Below, piece by piece: positions 1 to 8,202 of a stretch of 31,424 nt of DNA. Source of the DNA: Lachnospiraceae bacterium (GTDB taxonomy: Bacteria; Bacillota; Clostridia; Lachnospirales; Lachnospiraceae); the NCBI GenBank assembly GCA_009774375.1, contig VSNO01000030.1, positions 1-31,424 of the forward strand, written 5' to 3'. Within the stretch, counting starts at the first letter, position 1. The number at the start of each line of letters is the position of its first letter. A program made the position numbers and the translations under genes. The notes below the pieces were generated by a model that was given only the letters and a program-made list of their open reading frames with translations, was not told where the DNA came from and did not search any database.

Positions 1-97
1 ATCCGGCGAATCGCTTTCACAAAACCGGAAATTAGATAAATATAGCCATTATACGATAAAATTGTTTGGCGGAAAAGGTTGCGAAAGAGGTTATGGA

Positions 98-1186
98 ATG
101 AATCGTAAGAAAAAAAGAGGCGGGACTGAGGTGGCATTCCGGCCCCAGACCATTATTGAGGCAAGGTATGACCTTGACAGAAGGCAGAATGACATTCTGG
201 ATATCCTGCTCGGGATCGTCGGCGAGGGAGATGACACGGAGGAGAACACGCGCTATGAGATCAATATCAACGATGTGAAGCATCTCTACAATCTTCATGA
301 CGAATCCAATGCCTACAATTACCTGCAGAAGGCGGTGAAAAAGTTCGAGGGACTCGGCTTCCGCCTGAAGGAGGATGAGGGGACGGATATCTATTATCCC
401 TGGTTCAGCAAGATCAAATATCAGAAAAAACGCGGGGATGAGGGCAGGAGCAAGATCGTGCTCGATCTTCACCCGGAGGTCAAGGAGATGATCATGTCCG
501 CCAAACAGGGGGCGTACTATCGGATCGAGTATCCGTTAAATCTCACCAAGAAGTATTCAAAACGGTTGTACTATCTGCTAAAGGACAAGGAAACCTTCAA
601 CGGCGGTGTCTTTGTGGTTGCCTTTGATGAGCTCCGCAAAATGATGAAGATACCGGATTCCTACGCAAATGGCAATGTCAAGCGGGAGATCCTGGATAAG
701 CCCTACGAGGAGATCAACGGAAACACGGATATCGCTTTTGAGTATGAACTGATCCACGAGAAGATGCCGAGCGGGCAGACCGGGATCAGCGCCGTCCGTT
801 TTAAGGTCACACGGGTCAAGAGAAACCGGACGATCGTCGAGTACGAGACGATCGAGCAGAACGGCGAGTCCGTCATCGCCACGGCGGATGAGCAGGAGGT
901 GATCGATCTCTTTGACTGCAGTCTCAAGGAGGCGAAGGACATCCTGCGCACTGCGAATGCAAATGACCGTACGCACGAACAGATGGTCGAGATCCTGTCG
1001 TACACGCTCAAAAAGCAGGTCGAGAACAAGGTGGGATACGCGCTCACGATCCTGAAAAACGGATACAATGAGCCGACGCGACTCAGCGGGAAGAAGACCG
1101 GTTCCGCGTGGAACAACAAGGATCTGGACACGGCTTACGAGCAGATGAACTTTGCGGATCTGGAGAAACAGATCTTGTCCAACTGA
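98..1186 (+). CDS. Rep_3/RepB-family replication initiator-like protein
   Basis: The 362-residue product resembles plasmid initiators of the Rep_3 superfamily, which use two winged-helix domains to bind origin iterons. Visible hallmarks are an early 'RYDLDRRQNDILDIL' segment, a middle 'YPLNLTKKYSKRLYYLLKD' segment typical of the first winged helix, and a following 'FDELRKMMKIPDSY' stretch. A basic N-terminus (MNRKKKRGG) precedes them. The ATG at 98 is preferred to the TTG at 62 because AAAGAGG lies about seven bases before it. No iterons, partition gene or relaxase is visible, although only 97 bases precede the gene. The neighbours are chromosomal housekeeping genes, so this may be a domesticated or integrated initiator, or a DNA-binding protein derived from one. 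The family call rests on pattern recognition; an origin function is not shown. Confidence 0.75.
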   Translation: MNRKKKRGGTEVAFRPQTIIEARYDLDRRQNDILDILLGIVGEGDDTEENTRYEININDVKHLYNLHDESNAYNYLQKAVKKFEGLGFRLKEDEGTDIYYPWFSKIKYQKKRGDEGRSKIVLDLHPEVKEMIMSAKQGAYYRIEYPLNLTKKYSKRLYYLLKDKETFNGGVFVVAFDELRKMMKIPDSYANGNVKREILDKPYEEINGNTDIAFEYELIHEKMPSGQTGISAVRFKVTRVKRNRTIVEYETIEQNGESVIATADEQEVIDLFDCSLKEAKDILRTANANDRTHEQMVEILSYTLKKQVENKVGYALTILKNGYNEPTRLSGKKTGSAWNNKDLDTAYEQMNFADLEKQILSN

Positions 1187-1236
1187 TCTGTACATAGAAC
1201 CAGCCGGGATGGCGGTACAGGTGATGGAGGGGTATT

Positions 1237-1914
1237 GTGGAGCGCTTACAGGCAGTGAACATTGCAAGCTCATATGGAAAAAAGAAAGTGCTCTGCGGGG
1301 TGGATCTCACAGCTGATGCAGGGCAGTGCATCGGCATTGTAGGGACCAACGGCTGTGGAAAGTCGACACTGCTGAACATTCTCGCCGGATTGCGGAGAGC
1401 AGATAGAGGGGAGATCTATTTTGACGGAAACCGTGCGCAGGGCAGACAGTCTTATATCAGCTATGTGGGGTATGTGCCGCAGGAGAGCAGCCTGATACCG
1501 GAGCTGAGCGTGATGGACAATCTGCGCCTGTGGTATCAGGATGCGGAGACGCTGAGACAGTCGCTGGAACAGGGTTTTCTGAAGGTGCTCGGCATCGGGC
1601 AGATGCTCCGGCTGAAGGCGGGAAAGCTCTCAGGCGGCATGAAAAAGCGCGTGAGCATCGGCTGTGCGCTGGCGGGAGATCCGCCGATCCTGATATTGGA
1701 CGAACCGGATGCAGCGCTTGACCTGCCCGGAAAGGCAGATATCAGGAAGTATCTGGGCATATATAAACAGGCGGGGGGCGCGATCCTTCTCGCCACGCAC
1801 GATGAGATGGATCTGGAACTATGTGACAGGGTGTATGCCCTGAACAGGGGAGTGAGCAAAGAGATCGACAGGACTTTGCGGGGAGAAGAGCTATTGGAGC
1901 AGATAAAGGAGTAA
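1237..1914 (+). CDS. ABC transporter ATP-binding protein
   Basis: A 225-residue cytoplasmic ATPase that would power the exporter encoded by the next two genes. It contains the full nucleotide-binding set: Walker A GTNGCGKST (about residues 36-44), a Q-loop region around 'YVPQESS', the signature LSGGMKKR (about 131), Walker B ILILDEPDAALD and the H-loop in LLATHDEMD. The length is that of a stand-alone ABC-2-type ATPase. Translation starts at GTG 1237 behind GGAGGGG. It begins about 50 bases after the replication initiator gene and ends six bases before the next gene, whose Shine-Dalgarno AAAGGAG overlaps its 3' end, so the three genes 1237-5842 look like one operon. The substrate is unknown. 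Confidence 0.93.
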   Translation: MERLQAVNIASSYGKKKVLCGVDLTADAGQCIGIVGTNGCGKSTLLNILAGLRRADRGEIYFDGNRAQGRQSYISYVGYVPQESSLIPELSVMDNLRLWYQDAETLRQSLEQGFLKVLGIGQMLRLKAGKLSGGMKKRVSIGCALAGDPPILILDEPDAALDLPGKADIRKYLGIYKQAGGAILLATHDEMDLELCDRVYALNRGVSKEIDRTLRGEELLEQIKE

Positions 1915-1920
1915 AGTGAA

Positions 1921-3708
1921 GTGGAAGAAAACAATAGATTAGAGACAAATACGGGCAGTTCCGGCAGCGGAAGCATACTGTACGGGACAGGGCAGCAGCC
2001 GTCTGAGGAGAGCGGGTCTTCTGCGGTGTACGGAGCAGGAGCGCAGCCGCAGGGCACAGCACCGGTACAGCTGACCAAACCGTCGACACAAGGTACAGCG
2101 TCCGTGCAATTGACCAAACCATCGGAACCGCAGCCGGCGCCCGTGCCGCCGGTATCTGGACCGATGCAGGTTCCGCCTCCGATCCAGGGAGCTCCGCCAG
2201 AGAAGCCGAAAAAGAAGAAAGGCGCAGGACTTGTCGTGGGGATTCTCTGCGCGGCAGCGGTGGTCATCGTCATCGCGATCGGAGCGCTTGCGGTGAAGTC
2301 CCTTCTGGGCGGTGACCCCAAAAAGCAGCTCGCAAAGGGTATGGCGAATATGGCGAAGGAGATGGCGGCGTATCAGAGCTCGGTTGCCGGGGATATCGGA
2401 CTCGATGAGCTGAACCGGCTCAAAGAGACAGAGCCTGTGCATACCAACATGGATCTTTCTTTTACGGATCCCAGTGCGACGGGCGGCATCACCAGTATTG
2501 ATCTCGGAGTGGATGCGGTCACGGATTATAAGAAAAAGATGGCGGAGTTCGATGTGAGCCTTGGCACGTACGGGATCGAAATGCAGGTCGGAAATATCGT
2601 GGCAGCGGACAACACACTGTATGTGAGTGTTCCGATCCTGTTCCACGAAGATGTGTACAGCCTTGATCTGACAAATCTTGGAAGGGATTTTAACAATTCT
2701 GCATGGTCATCCCTGATCGGAGAAACGCTTTCAGAGGATTATGGGATCACCTTGTTCGGAGACAGGACACCGGACAGCGGCGAAGCGGATGAGGAGAGCG
2801 AGCTGGCGAAGATCCTGAACAGACACAGCGCTGTGATGAAGGACTCCATGAAGTTTGAGACCATCCGTGAAAAGAGGGAGTTCACGTTCGACGGGACATA
2901 TGCGGAGTACGGCGGAGTGCGGGTCACGACGGACAAGGATGCGTACAACGAACTGATGGAGGCGGTGCGGGATGACATTCTGGCAAGCGAGTCTTACAGA
3001 GCGTTTATGGAAGGCTATCAGACGACCTATGCGGGCGACTTCGAGGCGTTCAGGGAAGATATGGATCATGTGATCGAGCAGATCTTTGGCGTCAGACTGG
3101 AGCAGGACCTGGTGATGGATTACTATCTCGACAAAAAGGGAAGGATCATCAATATCTCCACACCGGAAGACATCGCGGTATCCGGCCAGGATGTGGAGAT
3201 CGATTTCATGGCGGTGGACATTGATTTCTCGGGGACAGAGCGCACGCTGGACTCCATCGAGGGCGGGGTTTATCTACAGTCTGGCGATGAGATCCTGTAT
3301 ATAGGAATATCGAGGGCTGCAGCCATCACAGAGGACTACTACAGTGAGGATCTGACACTGCGCATCCAGGAGGACAGCAGTGATGACGAGGCCGTCTTCT
3401 GGTATGCGAATGACTGGGGATATACGGATCAGACGTTTGACCTGCAGATATCGCTCGAGGTGCCCGGCACAAGTCTCGAATTCCGTGCGGAGGGGGCATA
3501 TACAGATATTGTAAAAGGTGAGGGGTATACCTTACGGCTGAACCACGGCGCGATCACGATCGACGGCGAGGACTTTTTGCTGATGACAGGTTCCATCGAG
3601 ACAGAGCCGACAGAGAATACGATCGAGGTGCCGGAAAATGCCACGGATGTCCTCAGGATGAGCGAGTCGGATATCACAGGTCTGTTGTATGGCGGATTGA
3701 TGTATTAA
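1921..3708 (+). CDS. Large one-pass membrane protein of unknown function in ABC exporter operon
   Basis: This 595-residue protein was not recognised as a member of a named family. The first ~95 residues are Gly/Ser/Pro/Gln-rich and low-complexity, and contain two near-identical 'VQLTKPS' units. A basic stretch (KPKKKKG) then precedes one strong transmembrane helix (about residues 102-128, 'VVGILCAAAVVIVIAIGALAV'). The remaining ~465 residues are acidic and should lie outside the cell with the proline-rich tail inside. A cysteine-poor, strand-rich ectodomain is suggested by alternating hydrophobic patterns. Translation starts at GTG 1921, nine bases after AAAGGAG. It sits between the ATPase and the permease, with a one-base gap to the latter, which strongly suggests a part of the transporter, for example an accessory or substrate-capturing subunit. 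That role is inference. Confidence 0.85.
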   Translation: MEENNRLETNTGSSGSGSILYGTGQQPSEESGSSAVYGAGAQPQGTAPVQLTKPSTQGTASVQLTKPSEPQPAPVPPVSGPMQVPPPIQGAPPEKPKKKKGAGLVVGILCAAAVVIVIAIGALAVKSLLGGDPKKQLAKGMANMAKEMAAYQSSVAGDIGLDELNRLKETEPVHTNMDLSFTDPSATGGITSIDLGVDAVTDYKKKMAEFDVSLGTYGIEMQVGNIVAADNTLYVSVPILFHEDVYSLDLTNLGRDFNNSAWSSLIGETLSEDYGITLFGDRTPDSGEADEESELAKILNRHSAVMKDSMKFETIREKREFTFDGTYAEYGGVRVTTDKDAYNELMEAVRDDILASESYRAFMEGYQTTYAGDFEAFREDMDHVIEQIFGVRLEQDLVMDYYLDKKGRIINISTPEDIAVSGQDVEIDFMAVDIDFSGTERTLDSIEGGVYLQSGDEILYIGISRAAAITEDYYSEDLTLRIQEDSSDDEAVFWYANDWGYTDQTFDLQISLEVPGTSLEFRAEGAYTDIVKGEGYTLRLNHGAITIDGEDFLLMTGSIETEPTENTIEVPENATDVLRMSESDITGLLYGGLMY

Positions 3709-3709
3709 A

Positions 3710-5842
3710 ATGAAAATGAATAAAAAATGGATATGGTTACAAATGGAATACAAGAGGGCGGCTGTCATGCTGCCCTCAATTTTGAAGAGGGCAGTGATAC
3801 TGACAGCTGTGTGTCTGGCAGCAGCCGGTGTGATCGCTTTTTACGCCGGCGCCCTGCAGAGGCATGACGGGGAAGAAAGAAAGCTGAAGATCGGCTATAC
3901 GGCAGAGGCGGATCAGCTGACCGCGCTGGCAGTTTCGTATGTACAGAATATAGAGTCCGTGAGGAGCCTCTGCAGTCTTGAGCCTGTCGGGGAACAGGAA
4001 GGAAAACAGCTTCTGGAAAGCGGGGAGCTGTCTGCGCTGATCGTTCTTCCCGAGGATGTCATCGGCGGGATCCTGTCGGGGAGCAATACCCCTGCCACGC
4101 TGTATCTGCCTGGAAAACAGGGCAAAGCTGCGACCGGCGGGCTGGGAGCGGCAGGAAGCGTGCTCTTTGAGGAGCTCGTGTCGACAGGGATGGGAATGCT
4201 TGGAACAGCACAGGCTGAGATCTATGCATCCGGTGCGGTCCTGCGGGAACTGTCGGCTGAGTATGGAGCGGGAATGTATGGTGATGATATTTTACAGTCG
4301 ATGTATGACGACATCAACCGCTTTAACCTGCAGACGACTGCCAGAAGGGAAAAGCTGTTTCGCACCAGGACACTTTCCCTGACAGAGAACGATACGTATG
4401 CAGTGTATTACGGGAGTGCGATTTTTACAGTATATGCGATGGCTGCCGGACTCTTTTTCGGAAAATTCTGTAAGCGGAGCAGTCTGCAACAGACGATGGC
4501 GGACCGGCGTATCGGTGTGCGCTGTGCGGAGCAGCTTGCTGCCAGGTGCCTTGCAGGCAGTCTGCTGATGCTTTTGGTCCTGCTGATGCCGATACTGACA
4601 CTGGCTGTGCCGGGGGCAGATGGTGTGCTGACGATCGGGATCACATGGCAGGGAATCGTCAGTCTGATGCTGATCGCAGGATTTATGACGATCTATTTTA
4701 TGGCGGTCTTCCAGATCGTGGAAAGACAGGAGTCGGCGCTGGTGGTCACAGGGATCCTGGCAGTGCTCCAGGCATATCTGTCAGGCTGCCTGGTCCCGAC
4801 AGTGCTGCTGCCGAAAGCTGCGGCGTCTATCGGAGGAGTTCTTCCGGCGGCAATGGTCAAGAAGGGATTTACCATATTGTTCACAGGCGATACGCAGTCT
4901 TTTTCCGGTGTGGCGGCAGGACTGTGTGCATGGGGACTGTGCCTGTTTCTGGGGACAACAGTGTCGATGTACCTCGGTGAGCGGGACAGGACGGCTGCAG
5001 ATACACGCGGGGCAGCGGTGCGGATCCATGTGCCGTCTCTCGGCATGGTGATGTTCCGGCGTCTTCTGCACAGAAAGAGCATGTGGGTCAGCCTGGGTGT
5101 CATCGCTGTGCTCTCCGCAGTGATCGTGAAAGCTGAACAGGGTTCGGAGATGCAGATCAGGGCGGCTGTCTGTGATGTGTCGGGCGAATACACGGATCTG
5201 CTGGAGGCATATGACGGTCTGGTGCGGTTTGTGCGGTATGAGAGCGACGAGGCAGTGCAGGGAGCAGTGTTAAGAGGGGATGCTGAGTGCGGCTATGTCC
5301 TTCCTGAGACTCTTGCGGAGGATATGATCAGCGCGCGCGCGGACAGGGAGATCCGTGTCTATCAGGATGCGGATGCCGTGGCAGTGCCTGTCGTGAACGA
5401 GATCTTATTTGAGCGCATCTTCAGACGGGTCTCGCTGGAATGGTTCGAGGACTATATCGCGCAGAGCGGGGCGTTAAAGGTACCAGACCACGGCGGCGGA
5501 CGCCTGCGGGAGATCGCGCGGTCGTGCTTTGACAGGGAACTTCTGGAGGGATCCACGTTCCACTTTGAGATCAGGCGGATGGAGACGGCAGATACAGCCG
5601 CGGGATATGACGGCAGTGAAACAGATGGGCAGAGGAGGAGTGTATATCCCGCGTATCTGGTTGCCGTTACAGCGGTCGTTCTGTGCGCGCTGCAGGGGAT
5701 CCTGCAGGTGGCATCTGATGTCAGGGCGCAGAACTTTTATAAGAGGAACCGGCTGCAGGTGTCAGTGCTGACTTTCATCCTGCCGTTGATGATGGGAGTG
5801 CTGTGCGCTGTTCTGATCATCGCGGCGGCAGGTAAACAGTAA
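3710..5842 (+). CDS. ABC-2 type transporter permease, two-part, possibly C-terminally shortened
   Basis: A 710-residue membrane protein with the layout of ABC-2 exporters: an N-terminal helix (about 28-50), a large ectodomain (about 50-230), then a cluster of helices (about 235-420). The pattern restarts with a helix near 455-475 and a second ectodomain to about 640. Only two helices follow (near 643-668 and at the extreme C-terminus). The protein therefore looks like two permease half-units in one chain, but the second has fewer helices than the first and ends 'LIIAAAGKQ', so it may be shortened. The start overlaps the preceding gene's end by near-adjacency (ATG at 3710, with another at 3716), implying translational coupling. 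It pairs with the ATPase at 1237. The substrate is unknown; a peptide, lipid or drug is possible. Confidence 0.85.
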   Translation: MKMNKKWIWLQMEYKRAAVMLPSILKRAVILTAVCLAAAGVIAFYAGALQRHDGEERKLKIGYTAEADQLTALAVSYVQNIESVRSLCSLEPVGEQEGKQLLESGELSALIVLPEDVIGGILSGSNTPATLYLPGKQGKAATGGLGAAGSVLFEELVSTGMGMLGTAQAEIYASGAVLRELSAEYGAGMYGDDILQSMYDDINRFNLQTTARREKLFRTRTLSLTENDTYAVYYGSAIFTVYAMAAGLFFGKFCKRSSLQQTMADRRIGVRCAEQLAARCLAGSLLMLLVLLMPILTLAVPGADGVLTIGITWQGIVSLMLIAGFMTIYFMAVFQIVERQESALVVTGILAVLQAYLSGCLVPTVLLPKAAASIGGVLPAAMVKKGFTILFTGDTQSFSGVAAGLCAWGLCLFLGTTVSMYLGERDRTAADTRGAAVRIHVPSLGMVMFRRLLHRKSMWVSLGVIAVLSAVIVKAEQGSEMQIRAAVCDVSGEYTDLLEAYDGLVRFVRYESDEAVQGAVLRGDAECGYVLPETLAEDMISARADREIRVYQDADAVAVPVVNEILFERIFRRVSLEWFEDYIAQSGALKVPDHGGGRLREIARSCFDRELLEGSTFHFEIRRMETADTAAGYDGSETDGQRRSVYPAYLVAVTAVVLCALQGILQVASDVRAQNFYKRNRLQVSVLTFILPLMMGVLCAVLIIAAAGKQ

Positions 5843-5867
5843 AAGTGACGAAATCCCATAAAACCTA

Positions 5868-5896
5868 TTGACTTTGTAGGGAATAGATGATATAAA
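5868..5896 (+). promoter_or_regulatory. Sigma-A promoter of the iron-sulfur operon with possible Rrf2 operator
   Basis: TTGACT (5868-5873) and TATAAA (5891-5896) are separated by exactly 17 bases, about 50 bases before the Rrf2-family gene. A short inverted repeat, CCTA (5864-5867) and TAGG (5877-5880), brackets the -35 box and would suit autoregulation by the Rrf2 protein. The repeat arms are only four bases, so the operator part is weaker than the promoter call. Confidence 0.72.
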
Positions 5897-5946
5897 TGAT
5901 TACAGGTAACAGGTTCTGGAGGTTATGAAATGTTAGGAGGCTGTGT

Positions 5947-6378
5947 ATGACCATATCGACAAAAGGACGATATGCCCTGCGGATCATGCTGGATCTGGCC
6001 GGGCATATCGGGGAGACGGTAAAGCTCAGGGATATCGCATCCAGACAGGAGATATCCGGGAAATACATGGAGCAGATCATCGCGGTGCTGAACAAGGCAG
6101 GGTATGTGCGGAGCATCCGCGGTGCTCAGGGCGGCTACCAGCTCGTGAAAGCGCCAGAGGATTATACAGTCGGCATGATCCTGCGGCTGACAGAGGGAAC
6201 CCTGGCACCGGTCGAGTGCCTTTCGGAACATGCGCTTCCCTGTGAGCGCGTGGACAAATGCGCGACCGTCGAGGTGTACCGGCGCATCTATGCGGCAGTG
6301 AACGATGTCATAGATTCGATGACGCTGCAGGACCTGGCCGATATTGAGCATGACAAGACTGTGGGCAACAGGAAATGA
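5947..6378 (+). CDS. Rrf2-family transcriptional regulator, IscR-like
   Basis: A 143-residue winged-helix regulator. The N-terminus 'MTISTKGRYALRIMLDLA' and the wing 'GYVRSIRGAQGGYQL' are typical of the Rrf2 family. Three cysteines follow in the effector loop, at residues 91, 99 and 105 (C-X7-C-X5-C), the usual position for a [2Fe-2S] or other redox cluster ligand set. It is the first gene of an operon with a cysteine desulfurase and a NifU scaffold, so its likely job is to sense iron-sulfur cluster status and adjust the operon. The start at 5947 follows TAGGAGG. CymR-type cysteine-metabolism regulators belong to the same family, so the exact ligand is not settled by sequence. Confidence 0.9.
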   Translation: MTISTKGRYALRIMLDLAGHIGETVKLRDIASRQEISGKYMEQIIAVLNKAGYVRSIRGAQGGYQLVKAPEDYTVGMILRLTEGTLAPVECLSEHALPCERVDKCATVEVYRRIYAAVNDVIDSMTLQDLADIEHDKTVGNRK

Positions 6379-6392
6379 GGAGGAAAAGGAGA

Positions 6393-7577
6393 ATGATCTA
6401 TCTCGACAATGCGGCGACTACCAGGGTATCCGGGGAAGTCTTCGAGGCGATGAAGCCGTATTTCTGCGAACAGTATGCAAACCCTTCGGCGATCTACAGC
6501 TTTGCGGGAAAATCCATGAAGGCAGTGGACGAGGCGAGAAGAAGCATCGCGGGTCTGATCGGTGCGCAGCCGAATGAGATCTATTTTACGGCCGGCGGGA
6601 GCGAGTCGGACAACTGGGCGGTCAAAGCGGCGGCGGAGCTTGGCAGAACAAAAGGAAAACACATCATAACATCCACGATCGAGCACCACGCGGTGCTGCA
6701 CACCTGCCAGTATCTGGAGAGACAGGGATATGAGGTCACATACGTGAATGTGGACGAATATGGCGTGATAAAGCTTGATGAACTGGAGGCGGCGATCCGG
6801 CCGGATACGATCTTGATCACGGTCATGGCGGCGAACAATGAGATCGGAACGATACAGCCGCTAAGGGAGATCGGTGCGATCGCAAAAAAGAGCGGGATCC
6901 TGTTTCACACAGATGCGGTGCAGGCATATGGGCACATTCCGCTGGATGTGGATGAACTGAACATCGACATGCTCAGCGCGAGCGGCCACAAGATTTATGG
7001 GCCGAAGGGAATCGGTTTTTTATATATCCGGAAAGGAGTGCGCATCGGCTCTTTTGTGCACGGCGGTGCGCAGGAGCGCTCGCGCCGCGCCGGTACGCAC
7101 AATACGCCGGGGATCGTTGGCATGGGGGCTGCGGCGAAGCTGGCGGGGGACGGCCTTGCGGAACGCATGGCGAAGGAGACGGCGCTGAGGGATCATCTGA
7201 TCAGGCGCGTGCTCACAGAGATACCGTACAGCAGGCTGAACGGTCATGAGACGGACAGGCTGCCAAACAATGCAAGTTTCTGCTTTCGCTTTATAGAGGG
7301 GGAATCCCTTCTGATCCTGCTCGACCAGCAGGGGATCTGTGCGTCCTCCGGCTCGGCGTGTACATCAGGTTCACTGGAGCCGTCTCATGTATTGCTGGCG
7401 ATCGGGCTTCCCCATGAGACTGCACATGGCTCCCTGCGGCTGACACTTTCGGAGGAGACGACCGTGGAGGACATTGATCTTACGGTGGAGGCGATCGCGA
7501 AGATCGTGGAGAGGCTCCGCTCCATGTCGCCGCTGTATGAGGATTTTGTGAAGCAGAACCAGAAGAAGGAGGTGTAG
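6393..7577 (+). CDS. Cysteine desulfurase (NifS/IscS type)
   Basis: A pyridoxal-phosphate enzyme that removes sulfur from L-cysteine, leaving alanine and a persulfide for iron-sulfur cluster assembly. The 394-residue chain starts MIYLDNAATT, the family's opening. It carries EHHA (His99), the cofactor-binding HTDAVQ segment, the Schiff-base lysine in SASGHK (Lys200) and the persulfide-forming Cys323 in SSGSACTSGS, the longer catalytic loop of the NifS/IscS group rather than the SufS group. The ATG at 6393 is preferred to 6375 because of its AGGAGG...AAAGGAG signal and fit to the family N-terminus. The 6375 ATG overlaps the regulator's stop codon. It lies between the Rrf2 regulator and the NifU scaffold, its probable sulfur acceptor. 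Confidence 0.95.
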   Translation: MIYLDNAATTRVSGEVFEAMKPYFCEQYANPSAIYSFAGKSMKAVDEARRSIAGLIGAQPNEIYFTAGGSESDNWAVKAAAELGRTKGKHIITSTIEHHAVLHTCQYLERQGYEVTYVNVDEYGVIKLDELEAAIRPDTILITVMAANNEIGTIQPLREIGAIAKKSGILFHTDAVQAYGHIPLDVDELNIDMLSASGHKIYGPKGIGFLYIRKGVRIGSFVHGGAQERSRRAGTHNTPGIVGMGAAAKLAGDGLAERMAKETALRDHLIRRVLTEIPYSRLNGHETDRLPNNASFCFRFIEGESLLILLDQQGICASSGSACTSGSLEPSHVLLAIGLPHETAHGSLRLTLSEETTVEDIDLTVEAIAKIVERLRSMSPLYEDFVKQNQKKEV

Positions 7578-7583
7578 GAGTCT

Positions 7584-8018
7584 GTGTACAGTGAGAAGGT
7601 AATGGATCATTTCAGCAATCCGCGCAATGTGGGAGAGATCGAGAACCCCAGCGGTGTCGGAACCGTCGGAAATGCAAAGTGCGGGGACATCATGCGCATG
7701 TATCTCGATATAGATGACAATGGCGTCATACAGGAGGCAAAGTTCAAGACGTTTGGCTGCGGCGCCGCGGTGGCGACCAGCAGCATGGCGACAGAGCTTG
7801 TGAAGGGCAGGACGGTTCGGCAGGCGCTGGCGGTGACCAACAAGGCGGTCATGGAGGCGCTCGACGGTCTTCCGCCTGCGAAGGTGCACTGCTCCCTGCT
7901 CGCGGAGGAGGCGATCCACGCGGCGCTGTGGGATTATGCGGAGAAAAACAATATCGTGATTGAAGGTTTGGAGAGACCTGTCAACGATATCGAAGAAAAA
8001 ATCGAAGAGGAATATTGA
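7584..8018 (+). CDS. NifU/IscU-type iron-sulfur scaffold protein
   Basis: A 144-residue scaffold on which [2Fe-2S] and [4Fe-4S] clusters are built from sulfur donated by the upstream desulfurase. All three ligand cysteines are present in the expected contexts: Cys33 in NAKCGD with Asp35, Cys59 in FGCGAA and Cys103 in KVHCSL. Only the N-terminal scaffold domain is present; the central ferredoxin and C-terminal Nfu domains of nitrogen-fixation NifU are absent, as is common in clostridia. Translation starts at GTG 7584 just after AGGAGGTGTAGGAG, six bases beyond the desulfurase stop, so coupling is likely. A stable hairpin follows the stop codon and ends the operon. Confidence 0.94.
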   Translation: MYSEKVMDHFSNPRNVGEIENPSGVGTVGNAKCGDIMRMYLDIDDNGVIQEAKFKTFGCGAAVATSSMATELVKGRTVRQALAVTNKAVMEALDGLPPAKVHCSLLAEEAIHAALWDYAEKNNIVIEGLERPVNDIEEKIEEEY

Positions 8019-8023
8019 GATAC

Positions 8024-8060
8024 ATAAGGATCCGGCTGTTTTAAGCAGCCGGATCCTTAT
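8024..8060 (+). terminator. Perfect 15-bp hairpin ending the iron-sulfur operon
   Basis: ATAAGGATCCGGCTG (8024-8038) and its exact reverse complement (8046-8060) enclose a 7-base loop. It begins six bases after the nifU stop codon. No U-run follows, so termination may be inefficient, or the hairpin may protect the 3' end. Confidence 0.65.
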
Positions 8061-8120
8061 GCGCAGTACCGTTCTGTAATATGTTTTTCACAGATTTTCA
8101 CAGATTTCGCATAAATTTTA

Positions 8121-8167
8121 TTGATAATGACAACAAGTTGCACTATACTATTAGTTAAGTGTAGTAT
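8121..8167 (+). promoter_or_regulatory. Promoter with overlapping palindromic operator for the FAD/sirohaem fusion gene
   Basis: TTGATA (8121-8126) and TATACT (8144-8149) are spaced by 17 bases. A perfect inverted repeat, ATACTA (8145-8150) and TAGTAT (8162-8167) with an 11-base spacer, covers the -10 box and the start-site region. This is where a repressor would act. No regulator gene is adjacent, so the binder is unknown. Confidence 0.7.
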
Positions 8168-8202
8168 TGAGACGGCACAAAATATCCAAAGGAGGATGAA
8201 GG

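Noticed and set aside
1187..1236. CTGTAC/GTACAG inverted repeat between the replication initiator and ABC operon
   Set aside because: The arms are only six bases with a long spacer and no promoter elements at the right spacing; too weak to call an operator or terminator.
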